DNA of 64,000 nucleotides from Haemonchus contortus (GCA_000469685.2 LS997566.1:18481545-18545544); one strand, 5' to 3'; shown: positions 39,301 through 48,778, counted from the stretch's first letter. Notes: a model not told the origin generated them from the sequence alone. Numbers and translations are program-made.

Positions 39301-39509
39301 TTTATGTAAAGGATGTATTGAGAGGAAAAAACCTCTTACATGGCACCTGTTGTAGGTTGCGCTGAATAGCACATTCGTTTCAGGCAGGGTTCTTAGCTCT
39401 CGCCGGTCATAGCTACGCCGTCTCCTCTGTTATTTTTACCGAAGAAAAGCACTTGATTACGGCAGGAGTCACCGACGGATCTCTCTTTCAGTGGAAATTT
39501 CAACTGTGA
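24222..39509 (+). CDS. elp-1: EMAP-like microtubule-associated protein (EML family)
   Basis: A 19-exon gene whose product is expected to bind microtubules through a HELP motif and tandem WD40 propellers; C. elegans ELP-1 is the family's nematode member. Exons by my reading: 24222-24381, 25799-25876, 29985-30141, 30759-30815, 31652-31953, 32046-32190, 32336-32429, 33142-33253, 33344-33435, 33541-33681, 33771-33893, 35031-35165, 37335-37460, 37982-38110, 38163-38348, 38579-38732, 38797-38910, 39163-39263, 39384-39509. All phases agree and the total is 2532 nt, or 843 residues plus TGA, close to family size. Key motifs are WAYGYRGKDVRYN with LPTGELVYFCGSVVV (HELP) and HVRIWDSVTLATLHVLG (propeller start). 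Exons 6 and 8-19 are secure. Exons 1-5 and 7 depend on splice-site and phase fit, and the 5' ends of exons 3 and 5 have alternatives. The symbol is by family resemblance. Confidence 0.88.
25799..25876 (+). CDS. elp-1: EML-like gene, exon 2: coiled-coil segment
   Basis: Preceded by the acceptor CATTTCAG. It encodes DLLRAENESLRVRVTELEK followed by IVDRQQ, with Leu/Val heptad spacing. This corresponds to the N-terminal coiled coil through which EML proteins oligomerise. The favoured donor is A|GTGAGC at 25877, which gives the phase needed for exon 3. A second GT at 25885 would give a different phase. Confidence 0.7.
25877..29984. other. intron 2 of the EML-like gene, about 4.1 kb
   Basis: Contains the family B fragment at 28455-28556 and broken minus-strand ORFs between 28715 and 29465 that may be one decayed element. 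The peptides have natural composition but no domain I recognise. An alternative exon could hide here and none is evident. Confidence 0.4.
28455..28556 (+). repeat. truncated family B tRNA-derived repeat
   Basis: Diverged copy of the tail of the array unit: GTCCCGTCCAATGCCGAATT, then CCACAAATAGCCACCCTTGTG, and an end TAGCAGTTAACAAAACATCA, which matches the unit end almost exactly. The tRNA-like head is missing apart from the last bases of the T arm. Confidence 0.75.
29985..30815 (+). CDS. elp-1: EML-like gene, exons 3-4: Ser/Arg-rich linker
   Basis: Exon 3 (29985-30141) begins after TTCAG and ends at C|GTAAGTTTG. It encodes a basic Ser/Thr/Pro-rich segment (SPLRKWMSHQN, then GRTTPSVCSPSRNLSS). 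Exon 4 (30759-30815) begins after CATTTCAG, ends at GT|GTAAGT and adds RAASVCTLNSPSRNHSNS. Both keep the frame. In EML proteins the region between coiled coil and HELP is basic, Ser-rich and microtubule-binding, which fits. An upstream acceptor at 29969 would extend exon 3 in the same frame. Confidence 0.6.
30142..31651. other. introns 3 and 4 of the EML-like gene
   Basis: Apart from exon 4 (30759-30815) I see no gene or clear repeat. The upstream acceptor TTTCAG at 31612-31617 opens a frame that stops before reaching the HELP exon reading. Confidence 0.4.
31652..32429 (+). CDS. elp-1: EML-like gene, exons 5-7: HELP domain and start of propeller
   Basis: Exon 5 (5' end uncertain, taken as 31652) ends at 31953 within the codon for Gly. 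Joining to 32046 gives IEWAYGYRGKDVRYN. Exon 6 runs through LPTGELVYFCGSVVV and HNINEQHQRHYTGHTSDVK to 32190. This is the hydrophobic EMAP-like protein (HELP) motif and the first WD-type strand pattern. Exon 7 (32336-32429) reads CICIHPNRVIVASGQTT, the conserved post-HELP segment, then an Arg-rich insert. The donor at 32430 was chosen because it restores phase with exon 8. Confidence 0.82.
32430..33141. other. intron 7 of the EML-like gene
   Basis: About 0.7 kb without recognisable content. A GGGTGGGAAGG...AGGATGAGGATGG purine-rich stretch lies near 32730-32790. Confidence 0.4.
33142..33893 (+). CDS. elp-1: EML-like gene, exons 8-11: first propeller
   Basis: Exon 8 (33142-33253) encodes HVRIWDSVTLATLHVLGG. 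Exon 9 (33344-33435) encodes GNLLACTDESYTHLLSVWKW. Exon 10 (33541-33681) encodes VSWHPLLRNLIVMCGRGHF. Exon 11 (33771-33893) encodes TLLSVCFSETGDVITGDSNG. These are WD40-type blades in the order seen in EML proteins. All acceptors are TTTCAG-like. The exon 8 donor appears to be GC (see 33254-33343). Confidence 0.9.
33254..33343 (+). other. probable GC-AG intron (intron 8)
   Basis: The only way I can join exon 8 to the in-phase start of exon 9 at 33344 is to end exon 8 after 33253, so the intron starts GCAGGT and ends TACTCAG. The nearby GT at 33258 puts exon 9 into a frame that stops after about 8 codons. The joined product, TDGGNLLACTDES, matches the family pattern here. Confidence 0.6.
34322..34350. 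repeat. poly-C tract in intron 11
   Basis: 23 consecutive C, one T, then five C. Long homopolymers of this kind are often mis-sized in assemblies. The rest of intron 11 (33894-35030) shows nothing else. Confidence 0.9.
35031..39509 (+). CDS. elp-1: EML-like gene, exons 12-19: remaining WD blades and stop
   Basis: Eight exons (coordinates in the gene entry) encode consecutive blades with characteristic segments: HPGGVFALCISRKGTLLSAG, NNQIVVGTTRNTLYLGDF, HFFITASADGGVRYY, ITAIQFSPDSTLLIVATK, GEL..CICDAEWASCNCRV, KEWLVVGRDNGSLRLY and HLITAGVTDGSLFQWKFQL-stop. The last exon ends with a Trp-containing strand before TGA at 39507-39509, as in EML proteins. The divergent 'ITSQFIRANSAVGHIYHW' blade lacks some usual WD residues. 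Confidence 0.9.
35689..36127 (+). pseudogene. unassigned GC-rich ORF relic in intron 12
   Basis: A frame opens at ATG 35689 and reads about 120 residues with one in-frame TGA near 35814. It is rich in Pro, Ser and Arg, including a GWGLPPPCLATPAKN segment. An alternative frame (35714-36127) is open for 137 codons but has a less natural composition. The GC content differs sharply from the surrounding intron. I do not recognise it; a Gag-like retroelement remnant is one possibility. Confidence 0.3.
36364..36393. repeat. AT dinucleotide microsatellite
   Basis: About 15 AT repeats. Confidence 0.95.
36533..36850. mobile_element. small TIR element bounded by 17-bp direct repeats
   Basis: GCACCCTAAGTGAGGGG occurs at 36533-36549 and again at 36834-36850 in the same orientation. 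Just inside, near-perfect inverted repeats of about 29 bp share CGTTGCGCGTGTCCGTCGAA and then TAGGTCAC (left 36559-36588, right 36799-36830). The 284-bp GC-rich interior has no transposase. A 17-bp duplication is long for a DNA transposon, so the direct repeats may belong partly to the element. Confidence 0.55.
37639..37915 (+). repeat. tRNA-derived SINE, family A, copy 3
   Basis: Lies in intron 13 of the EML-like gene, same strand. The head has GTGGCGCACTTCACACAAGC and the B-box-like GGGTTTGAGTCCC. The body has GACTGGTACCAGACTC, TTGGGAGGATAAAAGC and GGCTGGCCACCGCAAGTCAT, closely matching 3214-3485. Confidence 0.75.
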
Positions 39510-39612
39510 TGGCGCCGAGTCTTCTCGGTTAGGCCCAAATTGCTCTGTTGATCTAATTTTCGTACGTGGTTTCCTCTACTTGACTTGGCATATGATTCGA
39601 AATTAAAGCTTT

Positions 39613-39618
39613 AATAAA
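39613..39618 (+). terminator. AATAAA polyadenylation signal of the EML-like gene
   Basis: AATAAA about 104 nt after the stop codon, followed by an AT-rich stretch. This is a plausible 3' UTR length for a nematode gene. Confidence 0.65.
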
Positions 39619-39811
39619 TAATTTATTGCACTTGGAACTTGCTACATTCAAACACGGTAGTGCTTATCGCACTATCACTTCTGAGCCTTACCAAGACAGA
39701 TAAGCTAGATTTCCCTCTATTTACGAACTGCTAAAGCGAATTCAGCTATTCTTTTTTGTCAGGCATTCGGATCAACATTTCTTGCTACAAAAATTCATGT
39801 TCACTCGGTAA

Positions 39812-40377
39812 AGGCACAGTCCACGATAATTCTGGGTAGTCCAGATTATGACGAAAAATGAAATACAAGATCGGAAAAAGTGCGATGAATGTGAAGATGT
39901 TGCGTGATTCGGTGTTTCCAAAGTGGAAAAAGGCTCCAAAAAACCGTCAAAAAGAGGGCTGGACGAGAATGAGACCAGAAAAGTGAAGAATAGTGGGGCG
40001 TTTGGACGAGCTACACAATGTGTCTCACTGCGTTCGTGTGGGTCTTGTTACGAATAACAGACTATGGTAGGCAAAAATTCATTCACTTGTAAGCATAAGT
40101 GAACAAAAAACCTTAGTAACAGCGAAAGTGACTCACCTTTTTCAGCCCTAGGAGTAGGAAATTAAATAAGGGATTGTGGCAGCAAAAAGAATAACAGAGG
40201 AAAAAAGAATGGGAGAAAAACATCGCCTCATCACTCGGCGACCAGCTGATTGTGTATGGGTCCTGGAATAGTGCAATCTGTATTATCTCGACACTGTCGA
40301 CGTGATGACGTGGCATCGATCGATAGGCGGGAAAGCCATTGACGTTCCCGCCCATTGAATTATCGCGAACAGTGCCT
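39812..40377. mobile_element. TTAA-type MITE, copy 2
   Basis: The terminal inverted repeats are AGGCACAGTCCACGATAATT at the left and, inwards on the other strand, AGGCACTGTTCGCGATAATT at the right. The flanks are GTAA (39808-39811) and TTAA (40378-40381), so the left target copy has one change. The 566-bp interior has no transposase. A minus-strand ORF at 40113-40355 has no recognisable domain. Confidence 0.65.
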
Positions 40378-40544
40378 TTAAATCAGTTTTCATGTATGAG
40401 ACCTTCTTCCCACTATATTTAACCCTAATCTGAAAGATACACTTAGCAATAGTTTAATACCATTTATACTCTTGAAACCGTGACTGATGCAGATTAGTAT
40501 ACCGATGGCGTAAAAAGAGAGAAATTCGCACAATTCGTGAACTA

Positions 40545-42013
40545 CAGTGCGTTTCATAAGTATAAGAACATCCTCGAGTTTGGTATTTAGAGGATAAGCA
40601 GCCAGGCACAAATCTCCCTTGCACCACCATTAGATTCATCACCTTCAATAGCCCCATATACGTACTGTGTTTACTCAACTTTTATATTAACCTTTGAATA
40701 GAATACTTTCTATTTTTTTGCCGTTTCATAGGTATAGGATCACCCCGGACAGCACAAAGGTTTCGAAATCTAGTGCAACAGAATCTGCACTAGGAGATGT
40801 CTGTGTATAAGAGAATGTGTCGCAAATATGTTTGGAAGCAGTATGCATTTTGCCTCGAGAGAGTCATCTTTGTTTGGAAGAAAAAGCACAAAATCGAACT
40901 TTATGTGACACGGGGTTTAGTGCGAGGGCAATTAGGAGAAGATCAATGAGATCCGATGAGACAAGGGCAGGATGCACGCGCAAGCTAACCGCGAACGACG
41001 AGAGGAGAATGCTAAGAACTATTTCGGACAAAACCTTGTCGGACACCAGGTTCGATCGAAGTTGGGCCTCTCGGTGTCTAAAACTAATGAATGGAGAGCC
41101 TGAAAAAGAGCAGCAGCATTGTGAGAGCAGCAATGAAGAGGGCTTCGAGGCTTGCCGACCATCATCAGAGGGCACGGCTTGAGTTTGCGAAGATGAACTC
41201 GGGATGATATTGGACGAAAGTCAGGCTGTATTACCGATCAGCCATACAGTCCAATATTCTCGATTGAGTCACATTTTTTGATGGAAGAAAGATAATTTGG
41301 ACGGCTCCGATAGTGATATTCACTACTGGCATGACTTACAATAGAGCCGATCAATTCTAGCAGTCGCAATTGTGGAGGAGAAAGTGTCTGGTAGGGGTGC
41401 CTTCTGCTGAGATGTCAAGCTGGAGCTTGTTCTCTGATGACGTGGTCATGACTACGTTTTTCAACAGGACAGTGTTGCCAACCGCGTTAGTCGTTCAACG
41501 AAAGACTGGTTTCTTCTCCCAAAATTTCGGAGTTCTGACATAACCAGCTTGCAGCCCCGATCTGAATACGATGGAGAATCTGGGGAGCGTCACTGTAAGA
41601 AAAATTCATGCGAATCACCACCAGTCTTGGACGATAGGAGATCTCAAACAGGGAACGATTGAATCTTGGAATGAGAGCTCCAAAGAGGTGCTTCGAAAAC
41701 GTGTTTTGAGTACGCCACGTAGGCTATTCGATATTCGATACAACATGGAGAGCCGATTGAATATTGATTATTTTTTTTATTTTTATCAATGATAAATTTT
41801 CCTAGTTCTCAAAGTGATCTTATACTTATGAAACCGTGCCGAAACCGAAAAATACTTATAAAATGTTATGGTACAAGCTGATGTAAAAGGTGTCCGCGCT
41901 TGAGGGCTATTCAGGGTGGTGAATCTGATAGTGATGCCTATTACTTATCTGCTTGGCTGCTTATCGTGTAAACACCAAATTAGAGAGTGATATTATACTT
42001 GTGAAACGCACTG
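40545..42013 (+). pseudogene. Tc3-like transposon with broken transposase
   Basis: The outer inverted repeats CAGTGCGTTTCATAAGTATA (left, TA outside) and its mirror at 41994-42013 share 19 of 20 bases. Second, inner inverted motifs lie at about 40720-40745 and 41815-41840 (TTTCATAGGTATAGGATCAC and mirror), as in Tc3, which has two binding sites per end. The transposase reads in pieces: an HTH part with GFSARAIRRR, the basic KLTANDERRMLRTISDKTLS, a catalytic-region KFNLDGSD, then PACSPDLNTMENLGSV (the DxE block) and RKIHANHHQSW. Stops and frameshifts separate them, so it is inactive. Confidence 0.85.
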
Positions 42014-42589
42014 AATGGGGCTCCTCGAGATAATTGTAAACCGATAAAAATCAAACTTTAATAGTCATTGCTGTAAGGTGAGAAAGACGAAAGGGGTGTT
42101 TCTAAGGGAATTCACCCGTTTGCAACTGCATAAAGAGTTGGCTACAGTATCTCTGCTACCGAAAATTGTTCTCGTCCGTAGTCGTGGTTCGCTTCTTGTT
42201 GCATTATAGTACCGACGAAAACGCTGGTGCCAAAAGCGGTTCCTAGGCTGGCATTAAGCACTACTCAATATATCGCAAATCAATAGCTAGCTGCATTAAA
42301 TGCTTTCTAAGCGTTAAACATGCTTATTTGCTTCCCTTTTCCTTATCAAAGCTCTTTGCAAGATGTCCGATGTTTCATTTGAGTTTTGCTGTGAATGTTA
42401 ACAATTTTCAAATTCATACTGCGTGATCAATGATCATTCGTGTGTCTCTTTAGCATTTAGCGCTTATAAGCGCGTTTTTTTCATTTCGAACACTTGGAAT
42501 GCGCTAATGAATTTAAGTGCCTACAGTATCCACCTGCGTGATATCGATCGACGGGCGGTGTCGCGACCGTCCAAGACGATGACGAGAAG
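42014..42589. other. left flank of the tRNA-like array
   Basis: No gene. The last part (about 42540-42589) resembles sequence just left of 58625 (GACGGG, then TCCAAGA.GATGACGAGAAG), so it is the left half of an older dispersed repeat split by the array. The 12-mer GATGACGAGAAG is at 42578-42589. Confidence 0.5.
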
Positions 42590-42684
42590 TTGTTTTGACT
42601 TGATGTTTTGTTAACTGCTGTTATTTCGCCGCAGTACGCGATCCGAAAGTCTCACAAGGTTGGCGATTTGTGGACAAAACTTCA

Positions 42685-45600
42685 GCCTCGGACGGGACTT
42701 GAACCCGTACTTGTCCTTTCCGGGGACCGTGCTCTTATCCCTTACACTACCGAGGCCCCGCTTGCCCTCGCCTTTTTAATGGCTTATATGCCATAGCTTA
42801 TCAGCACTCACACGTACAACGTGTTGAGCCGGCCGGCCAATATCGGCACTAAACCGTTAAGCTGTAAGCTTTACATGTTAGAACTTGTTTTGACTTGATG
42901 TTTTGTTAACTGCTGTTATTTCGCCGCAGTACGCGATCCGAAAGTCTCACAAGGTTGGCGATTTGTGGACAAAACTTCAGCCTCGGACGGGACTTGAACC
43001 CGTACTTGTCCTTTCCGGGGACCGTGCTCTTATCCCTTACACTACCGAGGCCCCGCTTGCCCTCGCCTTTTTAATGGCTTATATGCCATAGCTTATCAGC
43101 ACTCACACGTACAACGTGTTGAGCCGGCCGGCCAATATCGGCACTAAACCGTTAAGCTGTAAGCTTTACATGTTAGAACTTGTTTTGACTTGATGTTTTG
43201 TTAACTGCTGTTATTTCGCCGCAGTACGCGATCCGAAAGTCTCACAAGGTTGGCGATTTGTGGACAAAACTTCAGCCTCGGACGGGACTTGAACCCGTAC
43301 TTGTCCTTTCCGGGGACCGTGCTCTTATCCCTTACACTACCGAAGCCCCGCTTGCCCTCGCCTTTTTGATGGCTTATATGCCATAGCTTATCAGCACTCA
43401 CACGTACAACGTGTTGAGCCGGCCGGCCAATATCGGCACTAAACCGTTAAGCTGTAAGCTTTACATGTTAGAACTTGTTTTGACTTGATGTTTTGTTAAC
43501 TGCTGTTATTTCGCCGCAGTACGCGATCCGAAAGTCTCACAAGGTTGGCGATTTGTGGACAAAACTTCAGCCTCGGACGGGACTTGAACCCGTACTTGTC
43601 CTTTCCGGGGACCGTGCTCTTATCCCTTACACTACCGAGGCCCCGCTTGCCCTCGCCTTTTTAATGGCTTATATGCCATAGCTTATCAGCACTCACACGT
43701 ACAACGTGTTGAGCCGGCCGGCCAATATCGGCACTAAACCGTTAAGCTGTAAGCTTTACATGTTAGAACTTGTTTTGACTTGATGTTTTGTTAACTGCTG
43801 TTATTTCGCCGCAGTACGCGATCCGAAAGTCTCACAAGGTTGGCGATTTGTGGACAAAACTTCAGCCTCGGACGGGACTTGAACCCGTACTTGTCCTTTC
43901 CGGGGACCGTGCTCTTATCCCTTACACTACCGAAGCCCCGCTTGCCCTCGCCTTTTTGATGGCTTATATGCCATAGCTTATCAGCACTCACACGTACAAC
44001 GTGTTGAGCCGGCCGGCCAATATCGGCACTAAACCGTTAAGCTGTAAGCTTTACATGTTAGAACTTGTTTTGACTTGATGTTTTGTTAACTGCTGTTATT
44101 TCGCCGCAGTACGCGATCCGAAAGTCTCACAAGGTTGGCGATTTGTGGACAAAACTTCAGCCTCGGACGGGACTTGAACCCGTACTTGTCCTTTCCGGGG
44201 ACCGTGCTCTTATCCCTTACACTACCGAGGCCCCGCTTGCCCTCGCCTTTTTAATGGCTTATATGCCATAGCTTATCAGCACTCACACGTACAACGTGTT
44301 GAGCCGGCCGGCCAATATCGGCACTAAACCGTTAAGCTGTAAGCTTTACATGTTAGAACTTGTTTTGACTTGATGTTTTGTTAACTGCTGTTATTTCGCC
44401 GCAGTACGCGATCCGAAAGTCTCACAAGGTTGGCGATTTGTGGACAAAACTTCAGCCTCGGACGGGACTTGAACCCGTACTTGTCCTTTCCGGGGACCGT
44501 GCTCTTATCCCTTACACTACCGAGGCCCCGCTTGCCCTCGCCTTTTTGATGGCTTATATGCCATAGCTTATCAGCACTCACACGTACAACGTGTTGAGCC
44601 GGCCGGCCAATATCGGCACTAAACCGTTAAGCTGTAAGCTTTACATGTTAGAACTTGTTTTGACTTGATGTTTTGTTAACTGCTGTTATTTCGCCGCAGT
44701 ACGCGATCCGAAAGTCTCACAAGGTTGGCGATTTGTGGACAAAACTTCAGCCTCGGACGGGACTTGAACCCGTACTTGTCCTTTCCGGGGACCGTGCTCT
44801 TATCCCTTACACTACCGAGGCCCCGCTTGCCCTCGCCTTTTTAATGGCTTATATGCCATAGCTTATCAGCACTCACACGTACAACGTGTTGAGCCGGCCG
44901 GCCAATATCGGCACTAAACCGTTAAGCTGTAAGCTTTACATGTTAGAACTTGTTTTGACTTGATGTTTTGTTAACTGCTGTTATTTCGCCGCAGTACGCG
45001 ATCCGAAAGTCTCACAAGGTTGGCGATTTGTGGACAAAACTTCAGCCTCGGACGGGACTTGAACCCGTACTTGTCCTTTCCGGGGACCGTGCTCTTATCC
45101 CTTACACTACCGAGGCCCCGCTTGCCCTCGCCTTTTTAATGGCTTATATGCCATAGCTTATCAGCACTCACACGTACAACGTGTTGAGCCGGCCGGCCAA
45201 TATCGGCACTAAACCGTTAAGCTGTAAGCTTTACATGTTAGAACTTGTTTTGACTTGATGTTTTGTTAACTGCTGTTATTTCGCCGCAGTACGCGATCCG
45301 AAAGTCTCACAAGGTTGGCGATTTGTGGACAAAACTTCAGCCTCGGACGGGACTTGAACCCGTACTTGTCCTTTCCGGGGACCGTGCTCTTATCCCTTAC
45401 ACTACCGAAGCCCCGCTTGCCCTCGCCTTTTTGATGGCTTATATGCCATAGCTTATCAGCACTCACACGTACAACGTGTTGAGCCGGCCGGCCAATATCG
45501 GCACTAAACCGTTAAGCTGTAAGCTTTACATGTTAGAACTTGTTTTGACTTGATGTTTTGTTAACTGCTGTTATTTCGCCGCAGTACGCGATCCGAAAGT

Positions 45601-46296
45601 CTCACAAGGTTGGCGATTTGTGGACAAAACTTCAGCCTCGGACGGGACTTGAACCCGTACTTGTCCTTTCCGGGGACCGTGCTCTTATCCCTTACACTAC
45701 CGAGGCCCCGCTTGCCCTCGCCTTTTTAATGGCTTATATGCCATAGCTTATCAGCACTCACACGTACAACGTGTTGAGCCGGCCGGCCAATATCGGCACT
45801 AAACCGTTAAGCTGTAAGCTTTACATGTTAGAACTTGTTTTGACTTGATGTTTTGTTAACTGCTGTTATTTCGCCGCAGTACGCGATCCGAAAGTCTCAC
45901 AAGGTTGGCGATTTGTGGACAAAACTTCAGCCTCGGACGGGACTTGAACCCGTACTTGTCCTTTCCGGGGACCGTGCTCTTATCCCTTACACTACCGAGG
46001 CCCCGCTTGCCCTCGCCTTTTTGATGGCTTATATGCCATAGCTTATCAGCACTCACACGTACAACGTGTTGAGCCGGCCGGCCAATATCGGCACTAAACC
46101 GTTAAGCTGTAAGCTTTACATGTTAGAACTTGTTTTGACTTGATGTTTTGTTAACTGCTGTTATTTCGCCGCAGTACGCGATCCGAAAGTCTCACAAGGT
46201 TGGCGATTTGTGGACAAAACTTCAGCCTCGGACGGGACTTGAACCCGTACTTGTCCTTTCCGGGGACCGTGCTCTTATCCCTTACACTACCGAGGC
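42685..46296 (-). ncRNA. 13 tRNA-like modules, minus-strand block
   Basis: 72-nt modules start (lower coordinate) at 42685 and every 295 bp to 46225. A fourteenth, starting at 46520, is cut off in its T arm. Each has a perfect 7-bp acceptor stem (GCCTCGG/CCGAGGC), D stem GTGT/GCAC, T arm ACGGG-TTCAAGT-CCCGT and a 4-bp anticodon stem GTCC/GGAC closing the loop CCGGAAA. The loop would give anticodon GGA but lacks T33, has a G-A mismatch at the stem base and lacks the long variable arm of tRNA-Ser. Units 3, 5 and 10 carry GCTTCGG, still pairing through a G-U. TTTT starts 6 nt after each module, a possible Pol III stop. Transcription is plausible; decoding function is doubtful. Confidence 0.7.
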
Positions 46297-46509
46297 CCCG
46301 CTTGCCCTCGCCTTTTTAATGGCTTATATGCCATAGCTTATCAGCACTCACACGTACAACGTGTTGAGCCGGCCGGCCAATATCGGCACTAAACCGTTAA
46401 GCTGTAAGCTTTACATGTTAGAACTTGTTTTGACTTGATGTTTTGTTAACTGCTGTTATTTCGCCGCAGTACGCGATCCGAAAGTCTCACAAGGTTGGCG
46501 ATTTGTGGA

Positions 46510-46560
46510 CAAAACTTCAGCCTCGGACGGGACTTGAACCCGTCCGAGGCTGAAGTTTTG
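46510..46560. repeat. perfect palindrome at the array inversion point
   Basis: A 22-bp arm (46510-46531) is mirrored exactly at 46539-46560 around the 7-nt loop ACTTGAA, which is the tRNA T-loop. The orientation of the array flips inside this T arm. A 50-bp spacer follows (46561-46610). Together with the last 2 bp of the palindrome it carries a small hairpin (GAGTGG...CCACTC, 46559-46578), and it ends with GAGCCTCGGACGG before the first plus-strand module. Confidence 0.9.
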
Positions 46561-46610
46561 AGTGGTTTTTACGCCACTCAAGACAGTACGTGGTTTTGAG
46601 CCTCGGACGG

Positions 46611-48747
46611 GCCTCGGTAGTGTAAGGGATAAGAGCACGGTCCCCGGAAAGGACAAGTACGGGTTCAAGTCCCGTCCGAGGCTGAAGTTTTGTCCACAAA
46701 TCGCCAACCTTGTGAGACTTTCGGATCGCGTACTGCGGCGAAATAACAGCAGTTAACAAAACATCAAGTCAAAACAAGTTCTAACATGTAAAGCTTACAG
46801 CTTAACGGTTTAGTGCCGATATTGGCCGGCCGGCTCAACACGTTGTACGTGTGAGTGCTGATAAGCTATGGCATATAAGCCATTAAAAAGGCGAGGGCAA
46901 GCGGGGCCTCGGTAGTGTAAGGGATAAGAGCACGGTCCCCGGAAAGGACAAGTACGGGTTCAAGTCCCGTCCGAGGCTGAAGTTTTGTCCACAAATCGCC
47001 AACCTTGTGAGACTTTCGGATCGCGTACTGCGGCGAAATAACAGCAGTTAACAAAACATCAAGTCAAAACAAGTTCTAACATGTAAAGCTTACAGCTTAA
47101 CGGTTTAGTGCCGATATTGGCCGGCCGGCTCAACACGTTGTACGTGTGAGTGCTGATAAGCTATGGCATATAAGCCATTAAAAAGGCGAGGGCAAGCGGG
47201 GCCTCGGTAGTGTAAGGGATAAGAGCACGGTCCCCGGAAAGGACAAGTACGGGTTCAAGTCCCGTCCGAGGCTGAAGTTTTGTCCACAAATCGCCAACCT
47301 TGTGAGACTTTCGGATCGCGTACTGCGGCGAAATAACAGCAGTTAACAAAACATCAAGTCAAAACAAGTTCTAACATGTAAAGCTTACAGCTTAACGGTT
47401 TAGTGCCGATATTGGCCGGCCGGCTCAACACGTTGTACGTGTGAGTGCTGATAAGCTATGGCATATAAGCCATTAAAAAGGCGAGGGCAAGCGGGGCCTC
47501 GGTAGTGTAAGGGATAAGAGCACGGTCCCCGGAAAGGACAAGTACGGGTTCAAGTCCCGTCCGAGGCTGAAGTTTTGTCCACAAATCGCCAACCTTGTGA
47601 GACTTTCGGATCGCGTACTGCGGCGAAATAACAGCAGTTAACAAAACATCAAGTCAAAACAAGTTCTAACATGTAAAGCTTACAGCTTAACGGTTTAGTG
47701 CCGATATTGGCCGGCCGGCTCAACACGTTGTACGTGTGAGTGCTGATAAGTTATGGCATATAAGCCATTAAAAAAGCGAGGGCAAGCGGGGCCTCGGTAG
47801 TGTAAGGGATAAGAGCACGGTCCCCGGAAAGGACAAGTACGGGTTCAAGTCCCGTCCGAGGCTGAAGTTTTGTCCACTAATCGCCAACCTTGTGAGACTT
47901 TCGGATCGCGTACTGCGGCGAAATAACAGCAGTTAACAAAACATCAAGTCAAAACAAGTTCTAACATGTAAAGCTTACAGCTTAACGGTTTAGTGCCGAT
48001 ATTGGCCGGCCGGCTCAACACGTTGTACGTGTGAGTGCTGATAAGCTATGGCATATAAGCCATTAAAAAGGCGAGGGCAAGCGGGGCCTCGGTAGTGTAA
48101 GGGATAAGAGCACGGTCCCCGGAAAGGACAAGTACGGGTTCAAGTCCCGTCCGAGGCTGAAGTTTTGTCCACAAATCGCCAACCTTGTGAGACTTTCGGA
48201 TTGCGTACTGCGGCGAAATAACAGCAATTAACAAAACATCAAGTCAAAACAAGTTCTAACATGTAAAGCTTACAGCTTAACGGTTTAGTGCCGATATTGG
48301 CCGGCCGGCTCAACACGTTGTACGTGTGAGTGCTGATAAGCTATGGCATATAAGCCATTAAAAAGGCGAGGGCAAGCGGGGCCTCGGTAGTGTAAGGGAT
48401 AAGAGCACGGTCCCCGGAAAGGACAAGTACGGGTTCAAGTCCCGTCCGAGGCTGAAGTTTTGTCCACAAATCGCCAACCTTGTGAGACTTTCGGATCGCG
48501 TACTGCGGCGAAATAACAGCAGTTAACAAAACATCAAGTCAAAACAAGTTCTAACATGTAAAGCTTACAGCTTAACGGTTTAGTGCCGATATTGGCCGGC
48601 CGGCTCAACACGTTGTACGTGTGAGTGCTGATAAGTTATGGCATATAAGCCATTAAAAAAGCGAGGGCAAGCGGGGCCTCGGTAGTGTAAGGGATAAGAG
48701 CACGGTCCCCGGAAAGGACAAGTACGGGTTCAAGTCCCGTCCGAGGC
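46611..48747 (+). ncRNA. 8 tRNA-like modules, plus-strand block
   Basis: Modules start at 46611, 46906, 47201, 47496, 47791, 48086, 48381 and 48676, each 72 nt and identical in cloverleaf potential to the minus-strand block. Small variants mark two units: in both 47791 and 48676 the preceding spacer has TAAGTTATGG and AAAAAAGCGAG. The last unit's tail is truncated at 48778 after CCAACCTTGT. Confidence 0.7.
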
Positions 48748-48778
48748 TGAAGTTTTGTCCACAAATCGCCAACCTTGT

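Larger units (their letters stand above)
42590..48778. repeat. inverted tandem array of 295-bp tRNA-like units
   Basis: About 21 units of exactly 295 bp, nearly identical. Each holds a 72-nt tRNA-like module, a tail ending GTTAACAAAACATCAAGTC and a unique stretch with GGCCGGCCGGC. Units from 42590 to about 46531 have the module on the minus strand and those from 46611 to 48778 on the plus strand, so the two blocks are head to head. Repeated 62-codon ORFs across it are by-products of the period. Differences are limited to a few point changes, which implies recent amplification or gene conversion. Confidence 0.95.

Noticed and set aside
42685..48747. Functional tRNA-Ser(GGA) gene cluster
   Set aside because: No long variable arm, no T33, and a mismatch at the base of the anticodon stem. 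Pol III transcription remains possible, decoding is unlikely.
42590..48778. CRISPR-like array
   Set aside because: The repeat unit is 295 bp with no variable spacers, no cas genes, and a eukaryotic context.
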